From contig SMYC01000226.1 of assembly GCA_004356105.1 (NCBI GenBank), forward strand, positions 1 to 49,228: a stretch of 49,228 nucleotides of DNA, in the 5' to 3' direction. Positions 24,607 to 33,367 of the stretch are shown here, piece by piece; position 1 is the first letter of the stretch; every line of letters begins with the position of its first letter. Source of the DNA: Acidobacteriota bacterium (GTDB taxonomy: Bacteria; Acidobacteriota; Vicinamibacteria; Marinacidobacterales; SMYC01). The notes below the pieces were generated by a model. That model was not told the DNA's origin, made no database searches, and worked only from the letters and a program-made list of their open reading frames with translations. The translations under genes and the position numbers were made by a program.

Positions 24607-27318
24607 ATGAAACGGCTTTCTTTGATTGGGCATTCTTTGATTGCTTTGGCACTTCTTATGGCCGCCACATTTTCGCACGCGCAGCTCGAGCCCATTCCTG
24701 AGGACCGCGGCGCTAGTGGGCTCGCGTTGCAGTTGCGCAAGCTCGACGCGGGCGCGACGTTCTTGCATACGACGGCCCATCCGGATGACGAGGATAACGG
24801 TCTCCTCGTGATGCTGAGTCGCGGTCGGGGCTTTCGCACCGCGCTTCTCACTGCGACGCGCGGGGACGGTGGTCAGAACGAGATCGGGCCGGAGCTCTTC
24901 GAAGCCATCGGCATTTTGCGAACCGAAGAGCTCATGGCAATGCATCGCTATGATGGCGTCGACCAATATTTTACCCGCGCCTACGAGTTCGGCTATTCGT
25001 TCAGCGTCGAGGAGACGCTTGAAAAGTGGGGCAAAAACGAGATTTTCGAGGACATCGTCCGCATCATTCGCACGGTTCGGCCTGACGTCGTCGTCATGTT
25101 GCCGCCTCGCGGAGAGGGCGGGGGCCAGCACCACCAGGCCTCCGGGCTTCTCACCGCGGAGGCGTTCCGTGCGGCCGCCGATCCGAATCGGTTTCCCGAA
25201 CAATTCGAGAACGGGCTTCGGCCGTGGCAGCCGCTCAAGCTCTATTCGCGCAATCGCGTTGGGTTTGGTCCAAGGCGCCAGGAACAGGAGCCGGAAGAAG
25301 ATCTCCATCTCGTGCACATCGATACCGGCCGCTACGATCCCATTCTCGGCCGTTCCTACTATCAAATGGGGCTCGAGGGCCGCTCGAACCACAGATGCCA
25401 GGGCATGGGTCAGCTGCGCGCCTTCCCGGGGTCGCGACAATCGGTTTGGCGGCTCGAAGACCATGTTATCGAGGTGGCTAGTGGCGAGTCGGACCTCTTC
25501 GACGGTATCGAGACCGGACTCAGCCGCCTCGAAGCTTTCGTCGCTGGCGAAGGTGAAGACGCGGAGCTCGTCGGCCTCGGCTTGAACGCCATCCAAAAGG
25601 AGGTCGACGCGGCGAACGATGCTTTCGATGCCAAAGCACCCTGGAAGACGGTCCCGGCTTTGCGGCGAGGACTCGAGGCGGTGCGCAAGCTGCGCGCCAG
25701 CGTCGCCGGGAGCGGCCTCTCGGAGACCGCGCGTTACGAGCTCGAGCACCGTCTCGCGCCGAAAGAAAGAGACTTCGAGATCGCCCTCGGGCTCGCTCAC
25801 GGGATCGGCTTGGACTCCGTGGCCGATCGCGGCGAAGTGACGCGCGGCTCGAAGCTGAAAGTCGACATTCGCGTCACAAACCGAAGTCCCCAGCCCGTAG
25901 AGCTTCAATCGATCGACATCGAGGCGCCGAAGGGATGGAGCGTCGCGCCGATAGAAACAAATGATGACGGCGAGGACATCTTTCCCAATTTTCCGCAGAC
26001 GCTGTCCAACAACAACGCGCTCGACGCCGGCTACGACGTCGCGGTAGCAGAGGACGCGAGTTACGACCGCCCGTACTGGACGCGCAACGACAAAACCATC
26101 GACCGCTTCGATCTAACCGAGCCGGAGTTTTTCGGCCTGCCGTGGCGGAGGCCGAGCCTTTACGCGACGATCGCGCTGCGCTCGGGAACAACCGCGTTCA
26201 ACGTGGAACGTATTGTCCAGTATCGCTATCCCGGTCCGTGGGTTGGCGGCGAAAAGCAGAAGCAGGTCTCGGTCTTACCCCTCGTCTCCGTCACGCTATC
26301 ACCGGGCGTCATCGTTTTTCCGACGAGCGCCGACGACAAGACGCGGCCTATTTCGGTCAACGCCCTCTATAGAGGCACCGAGCCCGCCCAAGGTACATTG
26401 TCTCTCGAGGTGCCCTCGGGCTGGACCGTCGAGCCGGCCGACGCGGCGATTGCCTTCGAGCGCGAGAATGAAGCCGTGTCGATACGCTTTCGCATCATGC
26501 CCCCCGAGGGCGTCGCTAGCGGCGCCTATCGCGTCAAAGCAACAGCACTACTGAACGGCGAAGCGTTTCGCGAAGGTGTCCAGACGATCGCTTACGATCA
26601 CATCCAAACGCGCTATCTCTACCATCCCGCCGAAGCCACGGTGCAAGCGCTCGACCTCGCGATCGCTCCCGTCTCGGTGGGCTACGTGATGGGCGTCGGC
26701 GACGAGATTCCGACCGCTATTCGGCAGCTCGGCGCGAAGCTCGCAATGCTGACGACCGAGGACCTCGCCGAGGGTGACCTCTCGCAATATGACGTCATCA
26801 TGACAGGCATCCGCGCTTACTTGAGCCGGGCGGACCTGCGCTCCTACAACCATCGGCTGCTCGACTATGTGTGGAGCGGCGGGACCCTTCTCGTCCAATA
26901 CAACAAGTTCGAGTTCAACCGCGCTCAGTGGGGACCCTATCCGAAAAAAGTCAGCCGCAACCGCGTCACCGTAGAGGAAGCGCCCATCGACATCCTCGTG
27001 CCCGACCACCCGGTCTTCAACACTCCCAATAAAATCACCGAAGACGATTGGGGCGGCTGGGTTCAAGAGCGCGGGCTCTACTTCCTCGACCCCGAAGGCG
27101 ATCCACATTACACAGAGCTGCTCGCATCGGAAGATCCATGGGAGTACAACGAAGGCGTCAAGACGGGGATGCTCGTCGAGGCGAAGTACGGGAAGGGACG
27201 TTGGATTTATATCGGGCTCGGTTTTTTTCGACAGCTTCCAGCAGGTGTCCCTTCGGCCTATCGGCTCTTCGCAAACTTGCTCAGCCTACCGAAATCTGGC
27301 GACGGCACGGGTGAGTAA
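24607..27318 (+). CDS. Large secreted PIG-L family deacetylase
   Basis: 903 residues: signal peptide (about 1-25, ending 'TFSHA'), then a PIG-L/LmbE N-terminal domain (about 45-260). 'TTAHPDDED' gives the zinc ligands H58, D60 and D61, and 'GGGQHHQAS' a later histidine. The middle (about 400-670) carries β-sandwich/NEW3-like segments ('VDIRVTNRSPQPVELQSIDI', 'APKGWSVAP'). The last ~200 residues form a Rossmann-like, amidotransferase-fold domain ('YDVIMTGIRAYLSRADLRSY', 'WSGGTLLVQYNKFEF') that may bind or shape the substrate. PIG-L enzymes remove acetyl groups from N-acetylglucosamine-type substrates. GAGGAG precedes the ATG. It overlaps the transporter gene by 8 nt. Confidence 0.9.
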   Translation: MKRLSLIGHSLIALALLMAATFSHAQLEPIPEDRGASGLALQLRKLDAGATFLHTTAHPDDEDNGLLVMLSRGRGFRTALLTATRGDGGQNEIGPELFEAIGILRTEELMAMHRYDGVDQYFTRAYEFGYSFSVEETLEKWGKNEIFEDIVRIIRTVRPDVVVMLPPRGEGGGQHHQASGLLTAEAFRAAADPNRFPEQFENGLRPWQPLKLYSRNRVGFGPRRQEQEPEEDLHLVHIDTGRYDPILGRSYYQMGLEGRSNHRCQGMGQLRAFPGSRQSVWRLEDHVIEVASGESDLFDGIETGLSRLEAFVAGEGEDAELVGLGLNAIQKEVDAANDAFDAKAPWKTVPALRRGLEAVRKLRASVAGSGLSETARYELEHRLAPKERDFEIALGLAHGIGLDSVADRGEVTRGSKLKVDIRVTNRSPQPVELQSIDIEAPKGWSVAPIETNDDGEDIFPNFPQTLSNNNALDAGYDVAVAEDASYDRPYWTRNDKTIDRFDLTEPEFFGLPWRRPSLYATIALRSGTTAFNVERIVQYRYPGPWVGGEKQKQVSVLPLVSVTLSPGVIVFPTSADDKTRPISVNALYRGTEPAQGTLSLEVPSGWTVEPADAAIAFERENEAVSIRFRIMPPEGVASGAYRVKATALLNGEAFREGVQTIAYDHIQTRYLYHPAEATVQALDLAIAPVSVGYVMGVGDEIPTAIRQLGAKLAMLTTEDLAEGDLSQYDVIMTGIRAYLSRADLRSYNHRLLDYVWSGGTLLVQYNKFEFNRAQWGPYPKKVSRNRVTVEEAPIDILVPDHPVFNTPNKITEDDWGGWVQERGLYFLDPEGDPHYTELLASEDPWEYNEGVKTGMLVEAKYGKGRWIYIGLGFFRQLPAGVPSAYRLFANLLSLPKSGDGTGE

Positions 27319-28771
27319 AAAGCTCACCCGCGAGGGCGTCGGCCTCGTTCTCGGACCGGCGCTCTTCCTCGCTATCGCGCTCGCGCCTTCGGGAATCCCA
27401 CCGCCGGTGCAACGCATGATGGCGGTAGCGGCGCTCATGGCCACCTGGTGGGTCACCGAAGCCATCCCGCTCGCGGCGACGTCGCTTCTGCCGCTTGCGC
27501 TCTTCCCTTTTCTCGGGCTCGGCACGGCGTCGGAGTCGGCGGCGCCTTACGCAAACCACCTCGTTTATCTCTTTCTCGGCGGCTTCATGCTCGCGCAAAC
27601 CATGCAGCGATGGGGCCTCCATCGCCGCATGGCGCTCACCATCGTGCAGCGCATCGGCACGTCGCCATCGCGCATCGTGCTCGGCTTCATGTGCGCCTCG
27701 GGTTTCGTCTCCATGTGGGTATCGAACACGGCGACCACCGCGATGATGATGCCCATCGGCCTCGCCGTCATCCAACAGGCGGTGGAAGCGTTCGAAAAAG
27801 AAGGTGCGGACGTCGACACCCGGCCGGGGCATTTCCACTTTGGCGCGAACCTCATGCTCGGCATCGCCTACGGAGCTTCCATCGGCGGCGTCGCGACGAT
27901 TATCGGCACGCCGCCAAACGTCTTCCTCGCGGGAACCATGGCAGAGAATTACGGGATCGAGATTTCGTTTCTCAGATGGCTCGGCTTCGGAATCCCCTTG
28001 GTGCTCTTGTTCCTGCCCTTGACGTGGTTGTGGCTTACACGGGTGGCGCTCCCGATCCGCATAAAGTCGCTTCCCGGCGGCGCGGCCGGCATCGAGGCGG
28101 AGATCGACAAGCTCGGGGCCATGACGATTCCAGAAAAGCGGCTGGCGATCATATTCGGGCTCACGGCCGCGGCGTGGACATTTCGCCCATACTGGACGGC
28201 CGTAATCCCAACGGGAAATCTCGTCTCGGACTCGACGATCGCGATGGCCGCGACCGTCGTGCTCTTCCTCACCCCGGCCGGAAACGGTGAGAAGCTCTTG
28301 AACTGGGAATGGGCCTCGCGCCTTCCTTGGGATGTGCTGCTCTTGTTCGGCGGCGGCTTCTCGCTCGCCGCGGGGTTCGAGCGCAACGGCCTGTCCACCT
28401 GGGTCGGCGGGCAGCTTCAGTTCTTCGCCGAGCTACCGCTCCCCGTCTTCGTCGTGATCGTCGTTTTACTGATCGTCACCCTCACGGAGTTCGCCTCGAA
28501 CGTCGCGTCGACGGCGATGTCCGTTCCGATCCTCGCCGCAACGGCAACCGCGATGGGGCTCTCGCCGCTAATGCTCGCGATCCCCGCCACGGTCGCCGCA
28601 TCGTGCGCTTTCATGCTCCCGGCCGCGACACCCCCCAACGCCATCGTATTCGGGACGGGCTACTTCACCATCCCCCAGCTCGTGAAAGCCGGCATCGGCG
28701 TGAACATCATCGGCGTGGTTCTGATCAGTATCTTGACGCTTCTGTTGGCGCGACCGCTTTTCGGCATTTGA
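27311..28771 (+). CDS. DASS/SLC13 family sodium-coupled anion transporter
   Basis: A 486-residue transporter of the divalent-anion:Na+ symporter family (di- and tricarboxylates, sulfate). 'MATWWVTEAIPLAATSLLPL' is the first helix pair. 'SMWVSNTATTAMMMPIG' carries the first SNT sodium-binding motif and 'TEFASNVASTAMSVPIL' the second. 'GGVATIIGTPPNVFLAG' is the family core. The start is the GTG at 27311, overlapping the PIG-L stop by 8 nt, because upstream codons run through the PIG-L gene. Coupling to the PIG-L gene suggests that a breakdown product (for example acetate- or carboxylate-like) is taken up. Confidence 0.9.
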   Translation: MSKKLTREGVGLVLGPALFLAIALAPSGIPPPVQRMMAVAALMATWWVTEAIPLAATSLLPLALFPFLGLGTASESAAPYANHLVYLFLGGFMLAQTMQRWGLHRRMALTIVQRIGTSPSRIVLGFMCASGFVSMWVSNTATTAMMMPIGLAVIQQAVEAFEKEGADVDTRPGHFHFGANLMLGIAYGASIGGVATIIGTPPNVFLAGTMAENYGIEISFLRWLGFGIPLVLLFLPLTWLWLTRVALPIRIKSLPGGAAGIEAEIDKLGAMTIPEKRLAIIFGLTAAAWTFRPYWTAVIPTGNLVSDSTIAMAATVVLFLTPAGNGEKLLNWEWASRLPWDVLLLFGGGFSLAAGFERNGLSTWVGGQLQFFAELPLPVFVVIVVLLIVTLTEFASNVASTAMSVPILAATATAMGLSPLMLAIPATVAASCAFMLPAATPPNAIVFGTGYFTIPQLVKAGIGVNIIGVVLISILTLLLARPLFGI

Positions 28772-28832
28772 GAGCCTCATCCACTTCTAGCCATGTAAAC
28801 GTGAAAGCCTTTTTTGACACAGAGCCGACTCT

Positions 28833-28930
28833 CATCCCCACATCTCCTCCTATCCCCACATCCCCTTGCCTTTAAAAACGCCGCTAAAACTAAAAGCAAG
28901 GAGAGGTGGGGATAGGAGGGGATGTGGAGG
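28833..28930. repeat. Dispersed inverted repeat, copy 4 (purine-rich arms)
   Basis: The left arm 28833-28873 (CATCTCCTCCTATCCCC type) and the right arm 28892-28930 (GTGGGGATAGGAGGGGATG type) pair over about 39 bp. The loop is TAAAAACGCCGCTAAAAC (28874-28891). It lies between the convergent DASS and CE15 genes, where it could also work as a bidirectional terminator. Confidence 0.7.
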
Positions 28931-29007
28931 AGGCGAAAGAACTTGCTCCAGAACATGGAACAGCATCCTAGGTTCTGACGGGTTAGAGCCTTAGAGGCGA
29001 GCTCTCG

Positions 29008-30267
29008 CTAGCGCAGGTGGCGGTCGGCGAAGTCGAGGAAGCGTTCCCAGTCATAGGCCGTCACGTCGTGGCCGCCGCGACGCATGTGGTACCCGATGGT
29101 GCTCGAAACGGGTTTTTCGACGGCCGGCATCTCGGCAGCGGCCAGCCCATCCGTGCCAAGAAGCTCGTAGACCGCGCTCGCATGTCGCGCGGACAGAAAC
29201 TCGCCGTGCGGATCGGCCCACCGGTCTTCCTGAGCGCTCGCGATATAGACGGGACGAGGTGCTATGAGCGCCACGAGCATGTGTTGATCGACCGGGAGCC
29301 TGTCCTCGTGCCCGTTATATCGCTTGAAGTTCGTACAAAACCAATGCGGAAAACCGTTATTGATGTCCTCGATGGTCTCGCCGTAACGCCGTCGCGAAAG
29401 CGCGGCCCCGCCGCAGCCGGATTCGTTCGAGACCACGAGCGCGAAGCGCTCATCCTGCGCTCCCGCCCAAAGGGCGGCCTTTCCGAGCCTCGAGTGACCC
29501 ATTACCGCCACGCGCTCGGGATCGATTTCAGGCGCGCTTTCGAGATAATCGAGGGCGCGCGAAAGCCCCCAAGCCCAGGCACCGACACTCCCCCACTCAT
29601 CCGCTGCGGGTCTCGACTGACCTTCCTCGTAAAAGAGAGGGTGCACGCCGTTTGCAAACCCGTCGTCGAAATCCGGATCGAGATCCCCGTAATAGATCGG
29701 CGCGAGGGCATAACCGCGCTCGACGATCCGCTCGACGGGCCAACGATGCGCGCGCACACCCCGCGTCGCCTCGGTCGCTCGATTTCCGACGACGCCAAAC
29801 TCGTCACCGGCCCGCATCCATCCGGTAGGTAGGGTGATGTTCGGGTCGGGATGGATCGACGCATTGCCGTAGAAGTTCAATCCGACAAAAGCGGGGACGG
29901 GCCCGGAGCGCGCGTTCGGAATGTAAACAAGAACGTTCATGAACGGACCATCGTCGCGTTCGGTGAAAAAGACCGTGACTTCCTTGCGCGTCGCCGTCCC
30001 CTGTAGCGCGCTCTCATCGGAGCTCGTTTCGACGTAGCGCGCCTCGAGACGGCGAGACGGCGTTCGACCATAGACATGCTCTTCGAAGAGCTCAAGAATC
30101 TCGGGGCGGCGGCGAGACCGCCAAGTAGCGGCATCCTCTACCGGTGTGCCGTCCATCAGCACGAGCGGGTCCGGCAGTTCGTAGTCGGGAACGCGGGACT
30201 CGTCGTAATTCGGGGCGCGCGATTGAACGAGTCCTAGAGCCAACAAGACGAGGACAACGCTTCTCAT
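29008..30267 (-). CDS. CE15 glucuronoyl esterase (secreted)
   Basis: A 419-residue α/β hydrolase matching carbohydrate esterase family 15, which cuts ester links between glucuronic acid side chains of xylan and lignin alcohols. A signal peptide covers residues 1-16 ('[13 protein letters not shown]'). The triad is visible: S259 in '[14 protein letters not shown]', E282 in '[13 protein letters not shown]' and H400 in '[14 protein letters not shown]'. 'FPHWFCTNF' and '[18 protein letters not shown]' are further CE15 blocks. The start ATG lies only 8 nt after a perfect TATAAT, so the mRNA probably has almost no leader. The enzyme implies plant-cell-wall use. Confidence 0.9.
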   Translation of the reverse strand: MRSVVLVLLALGLVQSRAPNYDESRVPDYELPDPLVLMDGTPVEDAATWRSRRRPEILELFEEHVYGRTPSRRLEARYVETSSDESALQGTATRKEVTVFFTERDDGPFMNVLVYIPNARSGPVPAFVGLNFYGNASIHPDPNITLPTGWMRAGDEFGVVGNRATEATRGVRAHRWPVERIVERGYALAPIYYGDLDPDFDDGFANGVHPLFYEEGQSRPAADEWGSVGAWAWGLSRALDYLESAPEIDPERVAVMGHSRLGKAALWAGAQDERFALVVSNESGCGGAALSRRRYGETIEDINNGFPHWFCTNFKRYNGHEDRLPVDQHMLVALIAPRPVYIASAQEDRWADPHGEFLSARHASAVYELLGTDGLAAAEMPAVEKPVSSTIGYHMRRGGHDVTAYDWERFLDFADRHLR

Positions 30268-30275
30268 GGCGGAGG

Positions 30276-30281
30276 ATTATA
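30276..30281 (-). promoter_or_regulatory. -10 box of the CE15 gene, leaderless arrangement
   Basis: TATAAT on the minus strand with only 8 nt (CCTCCGCC) before the ATG at 30267. Transcription would begin at or within 2 nt of the start codon. Confidence 0.5.
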
Positions 30282-30427
30282 ACGCCGAGAGCCGACGACG
30301 GGCTTCTGTCACTGCGGCAACAATTTGTCGCTTCTTCTATAGCCTAGGCTCTAACCCATCAGAAACGAGGATTTTGTTCACACTTTCGAACTTCGTGCAG
30401 CACAGCCTGCGGTCGCAACCAAAAGGG

Positions 30428-30534
30428 ATGGCCACAGAGGCACAGAGAAAGCGTGAGCGAAGAGCACTCGGTGTTTTCGAAACTCTGTGTCTCTGTGTCT
30501 CTGTGTCTCTGTGTCTCTGTGTCTCTGTGGCCAT
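30428..30534. repeat. Dispersed inverted repeat, copy 5, with an expanded 8-bp tandem repeat
   Basis: The left arm ATGGCCACAGAGGCACAGAG (30428-30447) matches the right arm (30515-30534) in 19 of 20 bases, in inverted orientation. The right side contains six tandem CTCTGTGT units (30483-30530), the last ending GG. CTCTGTGT is the complement of ACACAGAG, the same degenerate unit as in the other arms. The 324-bp space between the CE15 start and the tenA stop otherwise shows no gene. Confidence 0.8.
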
Positions 30535-30591
30535 TCTTAAGGCGTCTCATGCGGACGGCGGAGCTTTCAGGTTTACCTGGCTGTCTAGGGC

Positions 30592-31272
30592 TCACACCGG
30601 CCACGCTTCTTGCCGGTAGCCCATGTCCCAGAACATCCATTCGTAGCGGGAGGTCGTGACATAACGCTCGAGCATTTTCTTCTTGGCAAGCGCGGAGGCG
30701 TGCTCGGCAACCTCGTCCATAATGTCGAGGATCGAGCGGACTTCAGCCTCGTACTCGTCGCTCGCGTAGTTGTCGATCCACCTTTGGTAGAGAGGATTCG
30801 GCGAGCCTTTGGCCGCGAGCGCCTTGCCGACTTCCAAGTAGATCCAATAGCAAGGAAGCACGGCGCTGAGGGCCTCTGAGAAAGCACCGGAACAGGCGGA
30901 CGCGATGAGATAGCTCGTATAGGCGAGCGTCGTTGGAGCCGGCTGCCGGTTTTGGATCTCCGCTTCGGAGAGTCCGAAATCACGAAAGTAGCTTTCGTGG
31001 AGCGCGCGCTCCGCTTCGAGCGAGCCGATAGCGTCGCGATTCAAGCGCACGATCCAATCGTCGCGAGGAGCCTTCGACGCCGCGATAGACAAAGCGCGGG
31101 CGAACTCCGTGAGATAGTAGGCGTCCTCGATGATATAGAAACGGAACGCCGCCTGATCGAGCGTTCCATCCGAGAGACCGGTCACGAAAGGGTGCCGGAC
31201 AATCTCCTGGAATATGGGCTCTGCCGCCGCCCAGAGCTCTCCGGTAAAACCTCGACGATTAGGAAGCTGCAT
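30592..31272 (-). CDS. tenA: TenA/thiaminase II family protein
   Basis: A 226-residue helical enzyme of the TenA (thiaminase II) family, which hydrolyses aminopyrimidine thiamine breakdown products for salvage. The active-site residues are present: D50 in 'YIIEDAYYLTEFARAL', C141 in 'LPCYWIYLEVG' and a C-terminal acidic/aromatic block 'YEWMFWDMG'. The start ATG 31272 follows the stop of the secreted kinase gene by 2 nt; the longer frame reads through that gene. No thiamine genes or TPP riboswitch are nearby. Its pairing with an exported kinase is unexplained. Confidence 0.9.
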   Translation of the reverse strand: MQLPNRRGFTGELWAAAEPIFQEIVRHPFVTGLSDGTLDQAAFRFYIIEDAYYLTEFARALSIAASKAPRDDWIVRLNRDAIGSLEAERALHESYFRDFGLSEAEIQNRQPAPTTLAYTSYLIASACSGAFSEALSAVLPCYWIYLEVGKALAAKGSPNPLYQRWIDNYASDEYEAEVRSILDIMDEVAEHASALAKKKMLERYVTTSRYEWMFWDMGYRQEAWPV

Positions 31273-31274
31273 CG

Positions 31275-32123
31275 TCAATGGGCGGAGCGAGGCGGGCCAA
31301 GTGGGGGCGCCGTCTCCCTCCGATAAGCGGCTTGTCCCATCGAGTCGATGCGCGCGAGGATGAGCTCCAGCCTGTCGGAAACGAGACCACGATTGCGTCC
31401 CCAAACGAACTTCTTCAACGCTTTCTTGATATCGTCCTTGGAAATTGTCCGCAACCGTTCGATGAGCTCGGGCGGGTAATGGGTGTCGTACCGTTCTCGG
31501 TCCGCGTCATACTCGACGCCCCAAAAGCGCGCATGGGTACCCGTACCCACGCCGTTCAAATCGTTGAGCAGTGTTTTCTGGATACGGAACGTCTTGGAAT
31601 TATCGATGAGCATCAGCCGCTTGCCCGGCGAGACCATCGCATTGTTCAAGTGGCGATCGATATTGGCAATCAAATCGTCGAAGAGCCACATGACACTGAC
31701 TTGCTGATGCCACGCATCCATATCGGGAAAGCTTTCCTCGTACTCATTCATCACGGTGCCGGTAACCCATAGCTGCAAACAGCCCTTGCGCCCGCGGATG
31801 CTCCGCTTCACCGTCGGCGGCACCATACCGAGACCGAGAAGCTTGTCGAGCTGATAGGCCGCCACTTCGTTGCGCCAGCTATCGTGCTTCTTGTCGACCT
31901 TCTTGTAGATGGCGTTCATGACGATGCCGTCCATCTCCAAAGTGACTTTCTCGGGATTGGTGATGCCCGTGCCTATCTTCTTGCGATCCGTGATTTTGGC
32001 CTTGCGGAGAAAGTGTTCCAACCTCTCGCGCTCCGGCCATAGCGCGTCATTCTTGACCGCCTCTTGGGCCACGACCGAGACCGTCAAGCCCAGCGAGACG
32101 GCGATGGCGCAAAGACAACGCAT
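31275..32123 (-). CDS. Secreted FAM20/HipA/PI3-4-kinase-like protein
   Basis: 282 residues. A signal peptide ('CAIAVSLGLTVSVVAQ', residues 5-20) is followed by a small kinase-like domain. 'NEVAAYQLDKLLGLGMVPPT' (85-104) matches the αC-type helix with glutamate of FAM20/HipA-like folds. 'LFDDLIANIDRHLNN' (147-161) gives the catalytic 'D156-R-H-x-x-N' segment and 'MLIDNSKTF' (171-179) the metal-binding D174. A lysine in 'MNAIYKKVDKK' could fill the ATP site. ATG 32123 is chosen because a promoter-like TTGAAA-17-TATCAA lies just upstream and the longer frame would skip the signal. An exported kinase needs periplasmic nucleotide, so its substrate is an open question. Confidence 0.65.
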   Translation of the reverse strand: MRCLCAIAVSLGLTVSVVAQEAVKNDALWPERERLEHFLRKAKITDRKKIGTGITNPEKVTLEMDGIVMNAIYKKVDKKHDSWRNEVAAYQLDKLLGLGMVPPTVKRSIRGRKGCLQLWVTGTVMNEYEESFPDMDAWHQQVSVMWLFDDLIANIDRHLNNAMVSPGKRLMLIDNSKTFRIQKTLLNDLNGVGTGTHARFWGVEYDADRERYDTHYPPELIERLRTISKDDIKKALKKFVWGRNRGLVSDRLELILARIDSMGQAAYRRETAPPLGPPRSAH

Positions 32124-32133
32124 CAGATCTAAA

Positions 32134-32162
32134 TTGATACACCCGTTGGCGCCATTTTTCAA
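32134..32162 (-). promoter_or_regulatory. Promoter of the secreted kinase/tenA operon
   Basis: On the minus strand TTGAAA (32162-32157) and TATCAA (32139-32134) are separated by exactly 17 bp, 10 nt before the ATG. The site occupies the 52-bp gap shared with the divergent hydrolase gene. Confidence 0.55.
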
Positions 32163-32175
32163 CATAGAATACCGT

Positions 32176-33159
32176 ATGAGACCCATTTTTCTCACCGTCC
32201 TCCTAACAACCGGAACCGCCGCGGGTGTCAGCAGCCAGACACTCGAGGCGCGCCTCGCCGCCATGCTGGACGCGCTCCCGGCCAAAAGCTCACTCTACGC
32301 GAAGCATCTCCCAACCGGTCGCGTAGTCTCGGTGCGCGGCGATGAGCTCATGAACCCGCTATCCGTCATCAAGATTCCGATCCTGGCGCTCGCCTTTCGC
32401 GACAGCGAAGCGGGCAAACTAGACCTCGCCGAGCGCTACACGATAAAGCCCGAAGACCGCCGCCGCGGCAGCGGCCTGATCCAAACCTTTGCCCCCGGCC
32501 TGAACCCGACCTATCGCGACATTCTCACACAGATGATCGTAACGAGCGACAACACCGCAACCGACATCATGATCGACCGTCTGGGCCTCGAGCGGGTCAA
32601 CGAGCTCCTCTCCGAGCGCGGCTATCGCTCGACGCGTCTAATGACCACGACCGGCGGTCTCTTCCGCCGCCTCTGGGAGATGCAAGACCCGTCTCTGAAG
32701 AGCCTGTCCCACGCCGAAGTCTTCGAAAGAGGCTTCCCCAACGACCCAGGCGCCTCCGATCGAACCTTCGCCTTCGAGGGCAATCCAAAAGAGTGGCTCG
32801 GACAGACGACCGCGAAAGAAATGTCAAAGCTATTAGAAGAGATATACAACGCTGAGCTGACGTCCCACGCGTCGAGCGACGCGATGATCGGCATCCTTCG
32901 ACGACAATTCTACCGCTCACGACTTCCGCGCTTCGTCCGTTTCGACGGCGTCGGCGTAGCCCACAAAACCGGAGACTGGCCCCCCGTAGCCGGCAACGAC
33001 GTCGGAATCCTGTTCCACGAAGGCGGCCCAACGGTAGTGTCCGTCTTCATTAACCAAAACCGAGGCGACTTCACAAAGCTCGAAGAAACAATCGGCCAAA
33101 TAGCCAAAGAGCTCGTCGCCGAGTGGAGCCCATCAAGAGAGTCCGCAAGAGATCAATAA
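32176..33159 (+). CDS. Class A β-lactamase-like serine hydrolase
   Basis: 327 residues with a signal peptide ('PIFLTVLLTTGTAAGVSS'). The class A motifs are present: S63-x-x-K66 in 'PLSVIKIPIL', S124-D125-N126 in 'IVTSDNTATD' and K264-T265-G266 in 'VAHKTGDW'. These mark a serine β-lactamase or penicillin-binding relative. I could not find the ExxLN motif holding the deacylating glutamate (E166) of true class A lactamases; the corresponding region reads 'VFERGFPNDPG' after an insertion. It may be a slow or non-lactamase hydrolase. No resistance phenotype should be assumed. The ATG at 32176 is 5 nt after TAGAAT. The 3' end lies inside a dispersed repeat. Confidence 0.8.
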   Translation: MRPIFLTVLLTTGTAAGVSSQTLEARLAAMLDALPAKSSLYAKHLPTGRVVSVRGDELMNPLSVIKIPILALAFRDSEAGKLDLAERYTIKPEDRRRGSGLIQTFAPGLNPTYRDILTQMIVTSDNTATDIMIDRLGLERVNELLSERGYRSTRLMTTTGGLFRRLWEMQDPSLKSLSHAEVFERGFPNDPGASDRTFAFEGNPKEWLGQTTAKEMSKLLEEIYNAELTSHASSDAMIGILRRQFYRSRLPRFVRFDGVGVAHKTGDWPPVAGNDVGILFHEGGPTVVSVFINQNRGDFTKLEETIGQIAKELVAEWSPSRESARDQ

Positions 33160-33357
33160 TAGGAAAAGCGTAACGCAAAGGCGCCAAGTCGCAAAGGCGC
33201 AAAGAAAAGCAAGAAGAAAGAAAAGAAGATGAGAGGAATCGCTCTTGTCGCTCCTTTTTTAGGGAAGGCGCGGTAAGCAGTAGCTTTCATTTCTTTCTTT
33301 GTTTCCTTTGCGTCTCTGCGCCTTTGCGTTACGCTTTTTTTAATATTGATCTCTTGC
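33145..33357. repeat. Dispersed inverted repeat, copy 6 (8-bp-unit arms)
   Basis: The left arm begins GCAAGAGATCAATA (33145) and runs through GCGTAACGCAAAGGCGC with further CGCAAAG units. The right arm mirrors it and ends at 33357 in TTGATCTCTTGC. The outer 14-nt match reaches into the last codons and stop of the upstream serine hydrolase gene. The element lies between the convergent hydrolase and methyltransferase genes. Confidence 0.8.
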
Positions 33358-33367
33358 TTTTTTCTTT

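Noticed and set aside
24583..25908. A 441-codon minus-strand frame opposite the PIG-L gene
   Set aside because: Shadow of the PIG-L coding sequence; low-complexity and unlike any family.
28833..28930. Classic rho-independent terminator
   Set aside because: Arms are far too long and imperfect and there is no U-tract in the expected place; it is better seen as a dispersed repeat, though termination is possible.
30483..30530. CRISPR array suggested by regular short repeats
   Set aside because: Units are 8 bp in direct tandem without spacers, so it is a simple repeat.
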